A stretch of 64,000 nt of DNA from Methanolobus sp. (GCF_016278365.1 NZ_JADQBZ010000006.1:62001-126000); one strand, 5' to 3'; counted from the stretch's first letter, positions 1 through 9,627 are shown. A program made the numbers and translations. The notes: generated by a model from the letters alone, not told the origin.

Positions 1-3000
1 ATACAACCTTCAGGTATCGTAATTTCCAGTGGTCTGAGACAACCTTCGTTCAGAGGTATGTCTTCCTGCACAAGTGTCCTGAATACATAGAGCACAGCAG
101 CCTTGCACACAGCTACAGGTGCGTTGAGGTTTCCTGGATGCTGGGGCGAGGTTCCGGTAAAGTCAACATGTGCCCTTCTCCTTTCCCGGTCGATGCTCAC
201 CTTCACCTTGATCTCACTGCCGTCATCAAAGACCTGCACCGACTCTCCATCCTTCAGTGATGTGATGACTCTCCTCACGGCTTCCTCGGCATTGTCCTGT
301 ACATGGATCATGTATGCTTCCACAGTTTCAAGGGAAAAGTGTTCCACCAGCTTTCTCAGCTCCGCCACGCCCTTCTCGTTCGCAGCCACCTGTGCACGCA
401 GGTCTGCAATATTCTGATGGGGGGTACGTGCAGGATACCGCCCGCACAGCAGCCATTGATTCACATCCTCCTCCATAAATATCCCCTTTTCGACGATCCG
501 GGTTCCGCCGGTCATGGCACCCTCTTCCTCTATATGCCTGCTGCAGGGTGGCATGGAAGCAGGACTTATTCCTCCAATATCAGCATGATGCCCTCTTGAA
601 GCCACATAAAATGCTATCCTGTTCCCGATAAATACCGGGGTTATAACCGTAATGTCCGGCAGATGCGTTCCACCCCTGTAGGGGGAGTTGACCATGAATA
701 CATCGCCCTCCTGCATGTCCTTAGATTGCTCCATCACTGATCTGACGCTCTCTCCCATGGAGCCCAAGTGCACGGGGATATGGGGTGCGTTGGCCACAAG
801 GTTCCCCTTCCCGTCAAATACTGCACAAGAGAAATCCAGCCTTTCCTTGATGTTGACTGAGTAGGCGGTATTCTGAAGGGTGTAGCCCATCTGCTCTGCA
901 ATAGACATGAAACGATTATTGAATATCTCAAGCATCACAGGGTCTGCTTTGGTGCTAATGTCCTGCATCCCGGGGAACTGCTGCACTTCTGTAAGTACCA
1001 GGCAGTTCGTGGGTGTAAGTCTTGCCTTCCAGCCGGGCTCGATGACAATGGTTGTGTTCTCTTCTGCTATGATGGCAGAACCAAAGATCTCTGTTTCCGG
1101 TTTAAGATTCTCTCGTCTTACGACAGGGGTTTCATGGTATTGATCATATGTGTACATAAGAATACGGGATGTTAACTCATCCTGATCATTCTCAAAAGAT
1201 GACATCTCATTTTCCTGCATTTTTTCCCCGCCACTTATGATCTCGACCGAGATTGCTTCCACAACCATATCCTTGCCTTTCATAAGGAATCCGAAACGTT
1301 TTTTGTGCTCATGGTCAAACGCGGTCCGAATGCTATCCCAATCTGCGTAATCGACTATCAGGGGCGTATTCGTTCCTATATACCTCACATGCACTTTGTG
1401 CTGTACTGTAATGTTCTCCTCAATTGCCCCTTGTCTTAGCATCTCTTTCTTCCCTTCTGCCTCCATCCTGAAAAACTCAGTACTCAAACTAAAGAGCAGT
1501 TCTTCATTCAACACCTGCTCGACAGCATGCTCTTTGAGAATTCTCTGGTCTGCAAGTCCCATGCCGTATGCAGAGAGTACTCCTGCAAGGGGATGGATGA
1601 AGACATTTCGAAGTCCCAGTGAGTCGGCTACCCTGCAAGCATGCTGGGCCCCTGCTCCCCCGAAGCAGCACAGGGTGTAATCCTTGATGTCGTAACCACG
1701 CTGGATTGAGATTTTTTTGATGGCATTTGCCATGTTCTCAACAGCAACTTTCAGGAAACCCTCTGCGATTTTTTCTGCAGGATAGTCCTCGCCTGTGAAG
1801 GAAGCGACCTCAGCGGCAAGTTCCCTGAACTTCCGGATGACAATTCCTTTGTCAAGTGGCAGGTTGGCTTCAGGGCCGAAAACGTGAGGGAAGTGCTCCG
1901 GCTGTATCCTGCCAAGCATGAGGTTGCAGTCTGTGACAGTCAGCGGTCCACCTTTTCGGTAACATGCGGGTCCGGGATCCGAACCTGCAGAGTCAGGACC
2001 CACGCGGAACCTGCCGGAATTGAAGTGTAGTATGGACCCACCTCCTGCTGCAACAGTATGGATGTGGAGCATGGGGGAGCGCAGGTGCACTCCGGCAACT
2101 TCTGTCTCGAAGCTCCTTTCATATTCGCCGCTGTAGTGTGCAACATCCGTGGATGTTCCTCCCATATCAAAAGTGATTATATTCCTGAAGCCTGCCATTT
2201 CCGATGTCCGGACAGCCCCGACAATACCGCCTGCAGGGCCGGAAAGGATACAGTCCCTGCCCCTGAAATGCCGGGCATCAGTAAGGCCACCCCCGGACTG
2301 CATGAACATCAGGCGCGTCTTGTTGCCTGCATCTTCCAGTGTTGCAGCCATCCTGTCAATATATTTTCTCAAAACAGGGGACAGGTAGGCGTCTACAACT
2401 GTTGTTTCCCCGCTGCTGACAAATTTCATCAGGGGGCTGACCTCATGGGAAAGCGATATATGAGGGAACCCTATTTCCTCTGCTATTTTCCGGAGCTGCA
2501 ATTCGTGGTCAGGATAACGGTAAGCATGCATCAGTACGATAGCAAGAGACCTGATGCCGCTGGCATATAGCTTCTCAAGCTCTTCCCGTGCTTTAAGGAT
2601 ATCAGGGGGCGCCAGTTCCTCTCCCCGGGCAGTGTAGCGTCCCTTAACTTCGACGACGTTGCTGTAGAGCAATTCCGGTCGCTTGATCTCCAGTGCAAAG
2701 ATATCAGGACGGTTCTGGTAGGCTATACGCAATGCGTCCCTGAATCCCTCTGTCGTGACAAGGGCCGTGGGTTCACCTTTACGTTCCAGAAGGGCATTGG
2801 TCCCCACGGTCGTGCCCATTTTTACGGACGAGATATTTCCTCCTGATAAGGCATCCTCAGGCCTGAGTCCCAGTATCTCTCGAATTCCCTGTATGGCTGC
2901 ATCCTCATAGTGTTCCGGATTTTCGGAGAGCAGTTTTTGGGTAAGTAGTTTTCCTTCCGGCGACTTTGCAACAATGTCAGTAAAAGTCCCGCCACGATCG

Positions 3001-3050
3001 ATCCAGAATTCCCATGAACCGTTTTTGTCTGAAACCTTGCCTGTTAGCAT
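1..3050 (-). CDS. Fused HyuA-HyuB 5-oxoprolinase / hydantoinase, 3' end cut by window edge
   Basis: Uninterrupted frame of 1016 codons from ATG at 3050 (preceded by GGGAG) to the left edge. Residues 1-700 are hydantoinase A/oxoprolinase-like: an ASKHA-type phosphate loop (DRGGTFTD near residue 19), [16 protein letters not shown] near 85, [10 protein letters not shown], and an AAGGGSI loop. From D703 the chain continues without a break into hydantoinase B ([51 protein letters not shown]). Fused A-B enzymes of this kind are ATP-dependent 5-oxoprolinases of about 1280 residues, so roughly 250 C-terminal residues lie outside the window. Known family reaction: ATP-driven opening of 5-oxoproline or a hydantoin; which substrate is used here cannot be read from sequence. 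It stands alone with its own upstream region and is cytosolic. A separate broken HyuA-like fragment is found at 30173-30650. Confidence 0.92.
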   Translation of the reverse strand, partial: MLTGKVSDKNGSWEFWIDRGGTFTDIVAKSPEGKLLTQKLLSENPEHYEDAAIQGIREILGLRPEDALSGGNISSVKMGTTVGTNALLERKGEPTALVTTEGFRDALRIAYQNRPDIFALEIKRPELLYSNVVEVKGRYTARGEELAPPDILKAREELEKLYASGIRSLAIVLMHAYRYPDHELQLRKIAEEIGFPHISLSHEVSPLMKFVSSGETTVVDAYLSPVLRKYIDRMAATLEDAGNKTRLMFMQSGGGLTDARHFRGRDCILSGPAGGIVGAVRTSEMAGFRNIITFDMGGTSTDVAHYSGEYERSFETEVAGVHLRSPMLHIHTVAAGGGSILHFNSGRFRVGPDSAGSDPGPACYRKGGPLTVTDCNLMLGRIQPEHFPHVFGPEANLPLDKGIVIRKFRELAAEVASFTGEDYPAEKIAEGFLKVAVENMANAIKKISIQRGYDIKDYTLCCFGGAGAQHACRVADSLGLRNVFIHPLAGVLSAYGMGLADQRILKEHAVEQVLNEELLFSLSTEFFRMEAEGKKEMLRQGAIEENITVQHKVHVRYIGTNTPLIVDYADWDSIRTAFDHEHKKRFGFLMKGKDMVVEAISVEIISGGEKMQENEMSSFENDQDELTSRILMYTYDQYHETPVVRRENLKPETEIFGSAIIAEENTTIVIEPGWKARLTPTNCLVLTEVQQFPGMQDISTKADPVMLEIFNNRFMSIAEQMGYTLQNTAYSVNIKERLDFSCAVFDGKGNLVANAPHIPVHLGSMGESVRSVMEQSKDMQEGDVFMVNSPYRGGTHLPDITVITPVFIGNRIAFYVASRGHHADIGGISPASMPPCSRHIEEEGAMTGGTRIVEKGIFMEEDVNQWLLCGRYPARTPHQNIADLRAQVAANEKGVAELRKLVEHFSLETVEAYMIHVQDNAEEAVRRVITSLKDGESVQVFDDGSEIKVKVSIDRERRRAHVDFTGTSPQHPGNLNAPVAVCKAAVLYVFRTLVQEDIPLNEGCLRPLEITIPEGC

Positions 3051-3206
3051 GCTATCTCCCCGGAATACCTGATAACGGAATAAATCTGAATGTGTCCGGA
3101 AACAATTTCTTATTAAAAACAAGGTTCTATTTAGAAGTGTTTGTAAGGGGGATGAACAAGCTTCGAAAAAGCATCATCCTGAATGAAAAAAGAGCAAACC
3201 CTTAAA

Positions 3207-3497
3207 TCAGAGTTCTCTTTTCAAATTCTTCAGTGCAAATTGAAAAAGAGGCTTGATGCGCTCGATGGAAGATACTACCTCCTTATTTCCCACAAGTCCA
3301 GCCATGACTGCCGGCAATGGGCAACGGAGTGTCCACATATGCACTATCAATGTGAACCTCCGGTGCGAAAAGATGCCTTGGTACTTTACTTTGTTTATCG
3401 CATTAAGTATCTCTTCTCTGATTTCCATCTTGCTAAGGGAACTTACCAGCTGCGACCTCTTCCGCGCATACTCCATGCAGTCCTGCCTTCTGCCCAT
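3207..3497 (-). CDS. Small uncharacterised basic protein overlapping the HVO_0476-type gene
   Basis: A 96-codon frame that begins inside the 3' end of the zinc-finger gene upstream (55-base overlap, different frame). No domain is recognised. The C-terminal two thirds looks like a folded helical protein (TLRCPLPAVMAGLVG, then IERIKPLFQFALKN). The ATG at 3497 has AAAAGG directly before it; ATGs at 3476 and 3428 are alternatives, the last removing the overlap. The overlap is longer than usual for archaeal operons, so either translation is coupled, the start is internal, or the two frames are one gene separated by a frameshift. Function unknown. Confidence 0.55.
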   Translation of the reverse strand: MGRRQDCMEYARKRSQLVSSLSKMEIREEILNAINKVKYQGIFSHRRFTLIVHMWTLRCPLPAVMAGLVGNKEVVSSIERIKPLFQFALKNLKREL

Positions 3498-4102
3498 CCT
3501 TTTCGCTTGACCTCGTCGGCAAATATCCTTTTGATATACTTTGCCTCCACAGTTCCGCCTCTGCCGGATAAGAAGGTCCCGTCCCTTTTCCTGATCTTCG
3601 TTATCTCAAAGTCCAGGCCGCCGACAGTGTCGGTTTGTCCTATCGTGAATTGGTACCCGCCGTTGACTCTTTTTTGCAGTGCTTCGGTGCGTTTGCCCTG
3701 GTGTACGGATATCTTGACGATAACCTCATCGATGGCTCTTCCCCATATGGTAGTTATATCTGCAGCATTTGCAGCATTGACTCTCTTCTGTATCGTATCA
3801 ATGGCTGTTACAATGATCGGATATACTTCATCGCCTTCCTCATCGTCGACTATTATCTCGTCGTCCACTTCTACGATATCTTCTGTCGTCATCTTGTTAA
3901 TGCAACTGAGGGAATCCTGGCCCTTGCTGACTATTACCTTTACAGTGACGTCCTTTGCTCTCTCTATGGTTGCGGGGTGTACGGTACCGCATTCCTGGCA
4001 GCGCACTATCACGTTCTGGCCGGACTTCAATAAGTCGTGCGGCACCTCTATCTTAGGGGAACATGAAGGGCATACCACTTCTACTTCAACTTCTTCGCTC
4101 AT
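3443..4102 (-). CDS. HVO_0476-family zinc-finger protein
   Basis: 219 residues. An N-terminal zinc ribbon of two CxxC knuckles (CPSC at residues 10-13, CQEC near 35-38) is followed by an acidic linker (DDEIIVDDEEGDE) and a C-terminal beta-rich domain (VKISVHQGKRTEALQKRV). This matches the archaeal HVO_0476 family of cytosolic proteins of unknown role, probably nucleic-acid or translation related by inference only. The last 20 or so residues, rich in Arg, Trp and Gly, are atypical and lie exactly where the downstream frame overlaps, so the true C-terminus may differ if a frameshift is present. Confidence 0.8.
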   Translation of the reverse strand: MSEEVEVEVVCPSCSPKIEVPHDLLKSGQNVIVRCQECGTVHPATIERAKDVTVKVIVSKGQDSLSCINKMTTEDIVEVDDEIIVDDEEGDEVYPIIVTAIDTIQKRVNAANAADITTIWGRAIDEVIVKISVHQGKRTEALQKRVNGGYQFTIGQTDTVGGLDFEITKIRKRDGTFLSGRGGTVEAKYIKRIFADEVKRKGWAEGRTAWSMRGRGRSW

Positions 4103-4223
4103 AGTCTCAATTATCCATTGTATGGAGTGCGTAAATAATTAACTCTGTCCTCGATCCAGGGGTCTCTCAAAAAAGGATGCTCTGGGTCGGATACCCATGA
4201 TCCTGATAAGCAATTATCCTGTC

Positions 4224-5093
4224 CTATCTCTCACTTGCAGCATGTGCCGCAATAAACTCTCTCAGCAGTTTCGTACCAAGCAGTGCGCTCTGTCCATTGT
4301 CATACTCCGGCGCAATTTCCATGACATCAAAACCCACTGACATAGGTGCAAGCCTGTGTATCACTTCACGTACCTCAATATCGCTGAGGCCAAAAGGCTC
4401 AGGAGTACCAAGGCCGGGTGCATACGCGGGGTCAAGGGCGTCCATATCCAGGGAGAGGTATATCTGCGAGCAATCCAGATAGTCGATGACATCTGAAATT
4501 ACCTTTTTTATACCTTTCTCGCGAACATCGTCAGGGGTATAGTGTCTGATATCATTATCCTTTGCAAATACCCATTCTTCCTTTGGACCGCTACGCACCC
4601 CGATCGTCACGTAGTTATCAGTGATCTCGTCCAGGATGTGTCTTGATACGCATGCATGATTGTATTTGACACCGCCGTACTCCGGACGAAGGTCGAAGTG
4701 GGCATCCAGCACCACAACCCCAAAGTCATCGCCCGCCTGTTTTGCACATGCTTTCACGCAGGGAAGAGTAAGCGAATGCTCTCCTCCAAGCATAATAGGA
4801 ATCTTTCCGTCTGCAACGATGGGCTCGACTGCAAAAGCAAGTTCTTCAAGTGTCTGCTCTACTGTTGTGTAGTGTTCAAGGTTGCCTGCATCATGTATCT
4901 GCAGATCCTCGTAATCCACGTCAAAGTAAGCGTTGTACGTTTCAAAATTTGCAGATGCCTGTCTCATGGCGTCCGGAGCCCATCGGCTTCCTGACCTGTA
5001 CGATGATGTCCCGTCAAAAGGCACACCGAATATAACGTACCTGGCAGAAGCATAGTCTGACAGGGCATCCATCATCTCAGGTTTATGGAACAT
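4224..5093 (-). CDS. speB: Agmatinase (ureohydrolase family)
   Basis: 289 residues, normal for the arginase/agmatinase family. The binuclear manganese site is visible as GGEHS near residue 103, DAHFD near 130 and SLDMDALDP near 225. It hydrolyses agmatine to putrescine and urea. It lies 24 bases downstream of the aIF-5A gene on the same strand, so the two are probably co-transcribed. In haloarchaea an agmatinase-like enzyme is reported to remove urea from an agmatine-derived intermediate on aIF-5A to give deoxyhypusine; the linkage here fits that role, though free putrescine synthesis is equally compatible. All family metal ligands appear present. Confidence 0.93.
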   Translation of the reverse strand: MFHKPEMMDALSDYASARYVIFGVPFDGTSSYRSGSRWAPDAMRQASANFETYNAYFDVDYEDLQIHDAGNLEHYTTVEQTLEELAFAVEPIVADGKIPIMLGGEHSLTLPCVKACAKQAGDDFGVVVLDAHFDLRPEYGGVKYNHACVSRHILDEITDNYVTIGVRSGPKEEWVFAKDNDIRHYTPDDVREKGIKKVISDVIDYLDCSQIYLSLDMDALDPAYAPGLGTPEPFGLSDIEVREVIHRLAPMSVGFDVMEIAPEYDNGQSALLGTKLLREFIAAHAASER

Positions 5094-5117
5094 GTCAAAA
5101 GTAAGAGTTAAAAAACC

Positions 5118-5501
5118 TTATCTAAGGTCGATCCTCATCTTGCCCATAGCTGTGAGGTAGGTGATCTCTTCTCCTTCCTTTACCCTGTCCTTGTGCTCCT
5201 CAGGTATGGTCAGCTCGAAAGTTGAAAAGTCTCCCATATCCATAAGTTGTGCAATGTTTCCGCCAACGGAAAGCACCTGTGCTGTCTTTCTCTCTACGAT
5301 GGGTACATATGCCTTGTCCGAGATAGGGCCTACCATTGACCTCTTCTGATTGTCAAAGAGTCCGATAACATCAATCCTTGCTTTTGCTGAACCATGCTTT
5401 CCTGGTTTCGACTTGGCTATGCTCTTGATAACACAGGGCTCATCATCAACAATGACATATTTCCCCTCTTTGAGTTCCTTTACTTCAACTTGTACTTTCA
5501 T
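5118..5501 (-). CDS. Translation factor aIF-5A
   Basis: 127 residues, the usual archaeal length. N-terminal SH3-like domain with the hypusination loop KPGKHG, in which K35 is the residue modified to deoxyhypusine or hypusine; then an OB-fold domain. The factor relieves ribosome stalling at proline-rich and other difficult sequences. A strong GGAGG lies 7 bases before the ATG at 5501, and a TATA-like CATATATAG sits about 65 bases further upstream. It is the first gene of a two-gene unit with agmatinase. Confidence 0.96.
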   Translation of the reverse strand: MKVQVEVKELKEGKYVIVDDEPCVIKSIAKSKPGKHGSAKARIDVIGLFDNQKRSMVGPISDKAYVPIVERKTAQVLSVGGNIAQLMDMGDFSTFELTIPEEHKDRVKEGEEITYLTAMGKMRIDLR

Positions 5502-5645
5502 TTATAATCCTCCATTGGAACGTTAAATTATGATCGTAATTCGTGGGGTATAATTCCCTGTTCTATATATGAATTTAACCTCTATATCCCACAAGAACCG
5601 GAAATACTTTATAGCAGGCATTACTAACGCATTTAACTATATAAA

Positions 5646-7367
5646 TCAATTTGTCCATCTTTCCTGCAGACCCAGTTCCTGCAACTTTCCCTTTGAAGGC
5701 ACTCCTCTTTCATCCCAACCCCTGAAATGATAATAGTCGGTAAGGGCATTCCTGAAGACTTCCCTGTCAATGCCACCTTCTCCGAAGAATCTTTCAGGCA
5801 ATGCATCATCTTCATGCGAAAATCCAGTTTTGGTATTGTACATTCTCTCCAGATTGTATATTCGTTCTCCTGAGCGCAGCAGTTCCTCGGCAGTATAGGT
5901 CTTTCCGGTTGCAGCACTGAGAAGGGAAGCCAGTTCCACTTCTCCCATTGCAAAAGTGGCATAAGGGCAGATGACAAACGAATCAATTACTGCAGCAAGG
6001 TTCTGGAAATATTGTACAAGTGCAGCCTTCCCACCAAAACTCAGCCTGTCAAGTGCCATCGGCTTCCCCATCATCTCCGGCGCTGCCATGAAAGCACTCA
6101 GGTGACATCCTCCCCTGTTGGATGTCGCATAAGCAATAGCCATCCCTGCCATTTCCCGGGGGTCATATCCCGGGAGGTCAAGTTTCTTGACGCTCATACT
6201 GTTCTGCGGCATCCCTTTTGAGTACATATATGAATATGAACCTGCAGAAAGTTCGCTCCTACCCTCCCCAATATCCCGGACGAGTGCAACAAGTTTCTCT
6301 CTCTCAGGTGTGGAGGAGTGCAGCTCCATGTATGCTGCAACAGCAGATCCGCATGAAATGGGATCCATGCCATAGTCGACACACATTCTGTTGAGCAAAG
6401 TGATAGTATCCAGGTCAGCATTGCCAATATTGGGGCCAAATGCCCAGAGTAAGTCATAATCCGGGACCAGGGTCCCATCATCAAAATCCCTTCTGCACCC
6501 TACAGGGCAGGCATAGCATGGTTTTTTTTCGGTTTGGCAGTTCTCCCTGATGAACTCTCCTGATATACTATTTAGCGCAGATGAGCTCTTATTCCTGAAA
6601 TTGTTCGCAGGCAGGATCTTCATGTAGCTCATCAGGTCCGAAAAGACCGATGTTCCGTAATTTGCAAGGCCTTTGGATATCGGAGGATTTGCTGTCAACA
6701 GTTTGTTTACTTTTTCCACAGTCCTATCAAAGACCTCCGGCTCTGCCATCTCAGGAGTATTACTTCCTTTTATCACAATAGCCTTGAGATTCTTTGAACC
6801 GGCCACCGCTCCATGTCCCCCACGGCCGGCAAGATATCCGTCGTTCATCATACTCGCCAGCGGCACCAGCCTCTCTCCCGCCTTACCTATGCATGCCACC
6901 TTGCCTTTTGGCGCAAGGATCAATGCAGTTTCATGTGTGTCCTTTCCCCACAGATGGTCTGCAGGGAGTATCTCCACATCCTCATCCTCTATGTGAATAT
7001 AGGACGGTTCCGCAGCTTTTCCCAGCACTATCAGGGAATCCATACCTGCAAACTTCATCTCCGCACCAAGGCAACCTCCTGCATTGGAATCGAAGATAGT
7101 CCCTGTCAGGGGTGACTTTGTTGTTATGCTGAAGTGTCCTGACATGGGCGCAGAGGTTCCGGTGAGAGGTCCGGTGCTGAAGATAAGTGGATTTTCCGGA
7201 CTCAGGGGTTCTATTCCAGGGTCAGCCAGGTCCGCCATGAGCCGGCATCCCAGGCCACGCCCTCCAATGAACTGTTCTGCATACTTTTTCGTTGTCCTCG
7301 ATTCAGTGACCGAGTTATTCCCAAGGTCTATGATTACTGTCCTTCCGGTCCATCCGAACATGTTCAT
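5646..7367 (-). CDS. aor: Aldehyde:ferredoxin oxidoreductase family (tungsten or molybdenum enzyme)
   Basis: 573 residues, within the family range of about 570-620. N-terminal domain with the pterin-binding segment (GGRGLG, STGPLTGT, SNAGG), and the [4Fe-4S] cysteines C284, C287, C291 (PCYACPVGC) with the fourth at C467 (ICPYATF), matching CxxCxxxC plus a distant Cys. The family oxidises aldehydes to acids with ferredoxin using a bis-pterin tungsten or molybdenum centre; substrate not deducible. It needs metal and pterin supplied by systems such as modABC (45.7-48.3 kb) and MoeA (34.9-36.8 kb) in this window. Single gene, start ATG 7367. Confidence 0.93.
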   Translation of the reverse strand: MNMFGWTGRTVIIDLGNNSVTESRTTKKYAEQFIGGRGLGCRLMADLADPGIEPLSPENPLIFSTGPLTGTSAPMSGHFSITTKSPLTGTIFDSNAGGCLGAEMKFAGMDSLIVLGKAAEPSYIHIEDEDVEILPADHLWGKDTHETALILAPKGKVACIGKAGERLVPLASMMNDGYLAGRGGHGAVAGSKNLKAIVIKGSNTPEMAEPEVFDRTVEKVNKLLTANPPISKGLANYGTSVFSDLMSYMKILPANNFRNKSSSALNSISGEFIRENCQTEKKPCYACPVGCRRDFDDGTLVPDYDLLWAFGPNIGNADLDTITLLNRMCVDYGMDPISCGSAVAAYMELHSSTPEREKLVALVRDIGEGRSELSAGSYSYMYSKGMPQNSMSVKKLDLPGYDPREMAGMAIAYATSNRGGCHLSAFMAAPEMMGKPMALDRLSFGGKAALVQYFQNLAAVIDSFVICPYATFAMGEVELASLLSAATGKTYTAEELLRSGERIYNLERMYNTKTGFSHEDDALPERFFGEGGIDREVFRNALTDYYHFRGWDERGVPSKGKLQELGLQERWTN

Positions 7368-7404
7368 CCCTTAAGTTTTTTAATGAATAATAATCTCATG
7401 CATC

Positions 7405-7788
7405 CTAATCCCTGAGTTTGGGGTCTGTTGACAATGCCTCTGATTCCATTTCCAGCATCTTTCTTTTAAAATCTACTTTTTCCCCGCAGGTCTCTCCACA
7501 AAAACCACCTATATCTGATGCTGAAACAACTCTGTGACATGGTATGACAATAGGATATGGATTTTTTGCAAGAGCACTTCCAACAGCTCTTGAAGCTCCT
7601 TCTTTCCCTATCCTGCAGGCAAGTTCGGCGTATGTGATAGTTTGCCCGTAGGGGATCTTTCTGGTTTCAGTGAGCACTTTTTGCTGGAACTCCGTAAGGT
7701 TGCAGATGTCGAGATCATAACCGGAAAAATCCACCTTTTCCCCGCTGAAATATCGCAATATATCCTGAAAGACAGTATTCTGTTTCAT
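7405..7788 (-). CDS. ogt: Methylated-DNA--protein-cysteine methyltransferase
   Basis: 127 residues containing mainly the C-terminal DNA-binding and methyl-acceptor domain: EFQQKVLTETRKIPYGQTITYAEL (in short, the helix-turn-helix entry) and the active-site PCHRV with acceptor C84. It repairs O6-alkylguanine by suicidal transfer to that cysteine. The N-terminal ribonuclease-like domain of Ada/Ogt enzymes is reduced to about 35 residues, as in short archaeal homologues. ATG 7788 overlaps the stop of the matrixin gene by 4 bases, so translation is probably coupled. Two extra cysteines (GGFCGETCG) follow the active site. Confidence 0.92.
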   Translation of the reverse strand: MKQNTVFQDILRYFSGEKVDFSGYDLDICNLTEFQQKVLTETRKIPYGQTITYAELACRIGKEGASRAVGSALAKNPYPIVIPCHRVVSASDIGGFCGETCGEKVDFKRKMLEMESEALSTDPKLRD

Positions 7789-8492
7789 TTATCCTTCTCG
7801 CCGAAAATATCTTCTTCAAGCCTTTCTCTTTTCTTCCTGGAATGCAGCCATCCGCCTCCGTGATAGAACACAAGCGCCAAGCCAAGTAATATCCCCGCGA
7901 TGATCAGGGGCAGGGTCTTCTGCACGAGCAGGGGGTTGATATCATCTTTCTGGTCGTATGTCGGGAACATTATGTCATTCCTGTCGGTACTGTGTCCAAG
8001 GCCCAGAGCATGGCCTATCTCATGCTTTGCTATTTCCCGCATGTTAGCATCTCCATATTGCCTCCATGAGTATCCCTGGTAATTGCCTACTTCCAGTACT
8101 ATCTCAACTCGTTCATACCTGCCATTGACCTCGTAGGGTCTGGCAAAGCCCGCAACGCCTTCAGGAACGCCTGCATCTTTTTGCAGGTTCTCCACCCACA
8201 TGATGAGGATATCTGCATTATCTTCCTCTACTATCTCAAACTCAGGGATATATCCCAGTTTACCGCTCCCGCCGCTGCTCCAGTATTCAAGCGCCTTTTC
8301 AACCTGGACCCTGTAACTGGGACTGTAGTGGGGGGGAATATTCTTGTCATCAATATAAACGCTGATGGGCATGTTCTCCCAGGGTGCAGGGTTCAATTCC
8401 GGATATACTTTATCCGGGGGCGAAAAAAGCACTGCGATGAATAATAGGGCCAGGATGGCAAGCAGGAATGCTTTTCTTTTGTTGGCTGGCAT
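7785..8492 (-). CDS. Membrane-anchored matrixin-like zinc metalloprotease
   Basis: 235 residues. N-terminal signal anchor (residues 7-24, AFLLAILALLFIAVLF), then a matrixin-type domain with the zinc site HEIGHALGLGH (H157, H161, H167) followed by IMFP, the methionine turn. A second hydrophobic segment near 198-215 is followed by a basic tail rich in Arg and Lys. Predicted topology puts the protease outside the cell, tethered at both ends. Its gene overlaps the DNA-repair methyltransferase gene by 4 bases. Substrate unknown; possible targets are surface proteins. Divergent from the HAD gene across a short intergenic stretch. Confidence 0.85.
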   Translation of the reverse strand: MPANKRKAFLLAILALLFIAVLFSPPDKVYPELNPAPWENMPISVYIDDKNIPPHYSPSYRVQVEKALEYWSSGGSGKLGYIPEFEIVEEDNADILIMWVENLQKDAGVPEGVAGFARPYEVNGRYERVEIVLEVGNYQGYSWRQYGDANMREIAKHEIGHALGLGHSTDRNDIMFPTYDQKDDINPLLVQKTLPLIIAGILLGLALVFYHGGGWLHSRKKRERLEEDIFGEKDK

Positions 8493-8613
8493 TGTTATCT
8501 ACAATGTATTACTGGTCCTACATAATATATCTGATGAGGCATTCTTCTCTCAGGTCCCGGGAACTTCTTCTCGCGCCGTAAAGATAATTACGATTCAGTG
8601 CAAAGCATCTTCC

Positions 8614-9438
8614 ATGCAAAAACGTGTGGCTGTAGTTTTTGATAGTGCAGGTACCCTGCTGCGAATGTACCGCGTGGCGAAGGAGGCAGCCACAGGCACC
8701 ATCCTTGACAATATACAAACCACTCTGCTGGTGGCCCAAAAACCCCGCAGGGCTCTTGTGGTCATGAACGGTGACCTCGAGAGCACTATCCTATCCTGCC
8801 CCCCGATGACATTCCACCAATTTCTTGAAAAATACGATATCTCCATTGAGATCAGTTGTTCAAGCGGTTCCTTCGGGCTGGACGAAGCCTATGGAATAAT
8901 AAGGGGAAGCAGTGTATGCGTAGGTGATATCAGGGATGTTATCTCGGTTGTAAGGGGCCGTTGTCCTGATGTGTTCTATCTTGCTTCAGGTATAATCGTT
9001 GATGCTCAGGAAAGCACAGTTCCATATGTGCTTAGTACCGGAGGAAAAATGTATTCCAAAACACCGGCAACAATAGCCGAGCTGAAGAGAATGGGCGTGG
9101 ATGTATTCATTGCTTCAGGGGATGGCTATCATAATCTGGGGAAGCTTGCAGCATCTGTGGGCATCCCTATGAAAGATGTGTTTGGCGTTGCTTCACCCAG
9201 GGACAAGGAAAAGATCGTTCTCGAACTCAAAATTAAATATGGTACAGTTGTAATGGTGGGTGACGGCATGAACGACATACTTGCATTGAGAGCTGCAGAT
9301 GTCGGGATAATAACTACTCAGCAGGGTGATGAGAGGCCACAGGTTCTGCGGGATGCTGCAGACAGGGTCATTGACAATATCTACGATGTAACGGATATTG
9401 TAAGGAATATAGTGTCGCAAAGGTGCAGGAATCTTTGA
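8614..9438 (+). CDS. HAD-superfamily phosphatase, soluble P-type-ATPase-like
   Basis: 274 residues from ATG 8614. The open frame reaches back to 8365, but that part overlaps the divergent protease gene and is not family-like; the family starts with the nucleophile motif directly after the start (VVFDSAGTLL, Asp then Ser in place of the usual second Asp). Motif III is the GDGMNDILALRAADVG segment near residue 215, as in P-type ATPase phosphorylation domains but without any membrane helices. An insertion of about 100 residues lies between motif I and the ASGDG motif II. Probably a cytosolic phosphatase or phosphotransferase of unknown substrate. A T-rich run at 9451-9458 follows the stop. Confidence 0.8.
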   Translation: MQKRVAVVFDSAGTLLRMYRVAKEAATGTILDNIQTTLLVAQKPRRALVVMNGDLESTILSCPPMTFHQFLEKYDISIEISCSSGSFGLDEAYGIIRGSSVCVGDIRDVISVVRGRCPDVFYLASGIIVDAQESTVPYVLSTGGKMYSKTPATIAELKRMGVDVFIASGDGYHNLGKLAASVGIPMKDVFGVASPRDKEKIVLELKIKYGTVVMVGDGMNDILALRAADVGIITTQQGDERPQVLRDAADRVIDNIYDVTDIVRNIVSQRCRNL

Positions 9439-9523
9439 AGCATTAGTATTAGTGTATCTTTTTTTCAAAAGTTAACGGCGCAAAGCCGATGCGTCATGTT
9501 TATGTACTGAGTTTGATAATCCA

Positions 9524-9627
9524 AGTATAATATTTATTTGTAAAAAACTCATCAGAATGTTGTCAGATTGGTTGTATGGGATTGATCAATATTCAGCGGT
9601 GTTAGTTTTGTGCAGAATCTGCAAAAC
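9524..9627 (+). promoter_or_regulatory. Promoter and structured leader of the atwA operon
   Basis: A TATA-like AGTATAATATTTATTTG at 9524-9540 is about 170 bases before the atwA start, implying a leader near 145 bases. Inside it, 9605-9627 forms a hairpin: GTTTTG-TGCAG, loop AAT, CTGCAAAAC, with a two-base bulge. A small palindrome GCATA-TG-TATGC follows at 9641-9652. Inferred from sequence only; a closer, weaker promoter cannot be excluded. Confidence 0.45.

Noticed and set aside
2058-2570. 170-codon plus-strand frame within the oxoprolinase gene
   Set aside because: Antisense to a continuous, motif-rich HyuA region.
3183-4142. 319-codon plus-strand frame over the zinc-finger gene
   Set aside because: Antisense to the HVO_0476-type gene with Ser/Thr/Ile-rich composition and no recognisable domain.
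8365-8613. 5' extension of the HAD phosphatase frame
   Set aside because: It overlaps the divergent matrixin gene and is unlike the family, which starts with the nucleophile motif right after ATG 8614.
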